Assembly: GCA_031380885.1 (NCBI GenBank)
Contig: JANMXL010000113.1
Location: 1 to 5,526, forward strand
DNA length: 5,526 bases
Source of the DNA: PBB1 sp031380885
Lineage (GTDB): Bacteria > Pseudomonadota > Gammaproteobacteria > Burkholderiales > Burkholderiaceae_C
Reading direction: 5' to 3'
A program made the position numbers and the translations under genes. Positions 4,801-5,526 of the stretch are shown here, one piece after another. Within the stretch, counting starts at the first letter, position 1; every line of letters starts with the position of its first letter. The notes beneath the pieces were generated by a model. It saw only the letters and a program-made list of their open reading frames with translations, had not been told where the DNA came from and searched no databases.

Positions 4801-5526
4801 TCACTTCGATGGCAAGGCCTCGATCTGATCAGCAATGCGATCCGCTGCATTGCTGTCATCGGTCATCAACCCTGCGTGGTGCCGGCAGGCCGCGGCGATC
4901 GTGGCGTCGTTCTGCAATCGCTCCAGCGTCTCCGCCCACTGCCGCACCGATCTGCGCGATGTCAGCCGCAGCGCGACGCCGCGTTTGACCAATCGCGTGG
5001 CGTTGTCGAACTGGTCGTGCGCAAACGGCAGCACCGCTTGCGGCAGGCCCGCGGCCAGCGCCTGCGCGGTGGTGCCGATGCCGCCGTGGTGCACCAGCGC
5101 GACCAGCCGGGGCAGCAGCGCGTCGAACGGTGCATAGCTCACGGCGTGAGCGTGGGGCGGCAGCGGGTTCGGCAGTTGGTCGGCGTAAGGCGTGATCAGC
5201 AGGGCGCGCTGGTTCAATGCGGCCGATGAGGCCAGTGCCCGGGCGAAGAAATTGCGGCCTTGCGCCATCGCCGATCCCGGAGTGAACCCGATCGGTGCTG
5301 GGCCCGCTTCCAGGAAACTCAGCAGCGCCGGGTCGAGCGCCTGCGCCGCCGTGCCCGACCATCGGGGGAAGCCGGTGGTCACCGCCTGCGGTGGCCAGTC
5401 ATCTTGTTTCGGTGCAAACCACTCCGGCCAGGCGCACACCACGCGCTCTGGGCTGTTGATCCAGTGGCTCAGCAGGCGGCGCACCGGTGGCAAGCCCAGG
5501 TCGCGGCGGATGCGGTCGAAGCCGGG
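4801..5526 (-). CDS. GT1/UGT-fold glycosyltransferase, C-terminal fragment (5' end outside window)
   Basis: The last 241 residues of a GT-B fold glycosyltransferase related to UDP-glucuronosyl/glycosyltransferases and the rhamnosyltransferase RhlB type. The frame is open to the right window edge, beginning PGFDRIRRDLGLPPVRR. An in-frame TTG at 5493 should not be taken as a start, because this segment is a normal internal part of the family (IRRDLGLPP, WINSPERVV, WPEWFAPKQDDWP). Donor-site motifs are intact: GFTPGSAM at 79-86 of the fragment, HHGGIGTT at 146-153 and HDQFDN at 170-175. It acts in the cytoplasm or at the membrane face, moving an activated sugar to a small molecule, lipid or protein; the true substrate cannot be read. 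It lies 174 bases upstream of the ABC transporter start on the same strand. Confidence 0.92.
   Translation of the reverse strand, partial: PGFDRIRRDLGLPPVRRLLSHWINSPERVVCAWPEWFAPKQDDWPPQAVTTGFPRWSGTAAQALDPALLSFLEAGPAPIGFTPGSAMAQGRNFFARALASSAALNQRALLITPYADQLPNPLPPHAHAVSYAPFDALLPRLVALVHHGGIGTTAQALAAGLPQAVLPFAHDQFDNATRLVKRGVALRLTSRRSVRQWAETLERLQNDATIAAACRHHAGLMTDDSNAADRIADQIEALPSK

Noticed and set aside
4801..5493. TTG at 5493 as a true start for the GT1 glycosyltransferase
   Set aside because: The upstream in-frame residues are typical of the family, and the N-terminal half of the protein would be missing. The gene simply runs off the window.

Overview
The window is GC-rich, gene-dense DNA whose proteins look proteobacterial. 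The HlyB/HlyD pair with a degenerate C39-like domain, the GT families and the Arg/Ala-rich coding fit a betaproteobacterium, most likely of the Burkholderiales. That placement is inferred from protein style only; no rRNA or marker gene is present.

Layout, right to left along the minus strand, which carries the main gene set. (1) 4801-5526 is the C-terminal part of a GT1/UGT-fold glycosyltransferase whose start lies beyond the right edge. (2) 4633-4800 is a 168-base intergenic region with a perfect 7-2-7 inverted repeat, two C5-tract elements and a 10-base-period direct repeat beside the next start codon. It probably holds the promoter and operators for the secretion genes. (3) 2335-4626 encodes a HlyB-type type I secretion ABC transporter. 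(4) 249-1661 encodes its HlyD-type membrane fusion partner. (5) 1-249 is the start of a family-4 glycosyltransferase, joined to hlyD by a TGATG stop/start overlap; its end lies beyond the left edge.

Between the transporter and the fusion-protein gene, on the opposite strand, sits a complete hicA-hicB toxin-antitoxin pair (1716-2308) with its own good sigma70-like promoter. A transcript running from the ABC gene into hlyD would therefore be antisense to the whole toxin-antitoxin module. This nested arrangement is the most unusual feature of the window.

Functionally, the ABC protein and HlyD would form the inner-membrane part of a type I secretion machine. The outer-membrane TolC-type protein and the secreted substrate are not in the window. 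The accessory domain lacks the peptidase Cys and His, which points to a substrate with an uncleaved C-terminal signal (RTX-like) rather than a double-glycine leader. Glycosyltransferases of two different families bracket the system, and one is translationally coupled to it. This suggests that the secreted product, or a surface glycan, is modified as part of the same programme.
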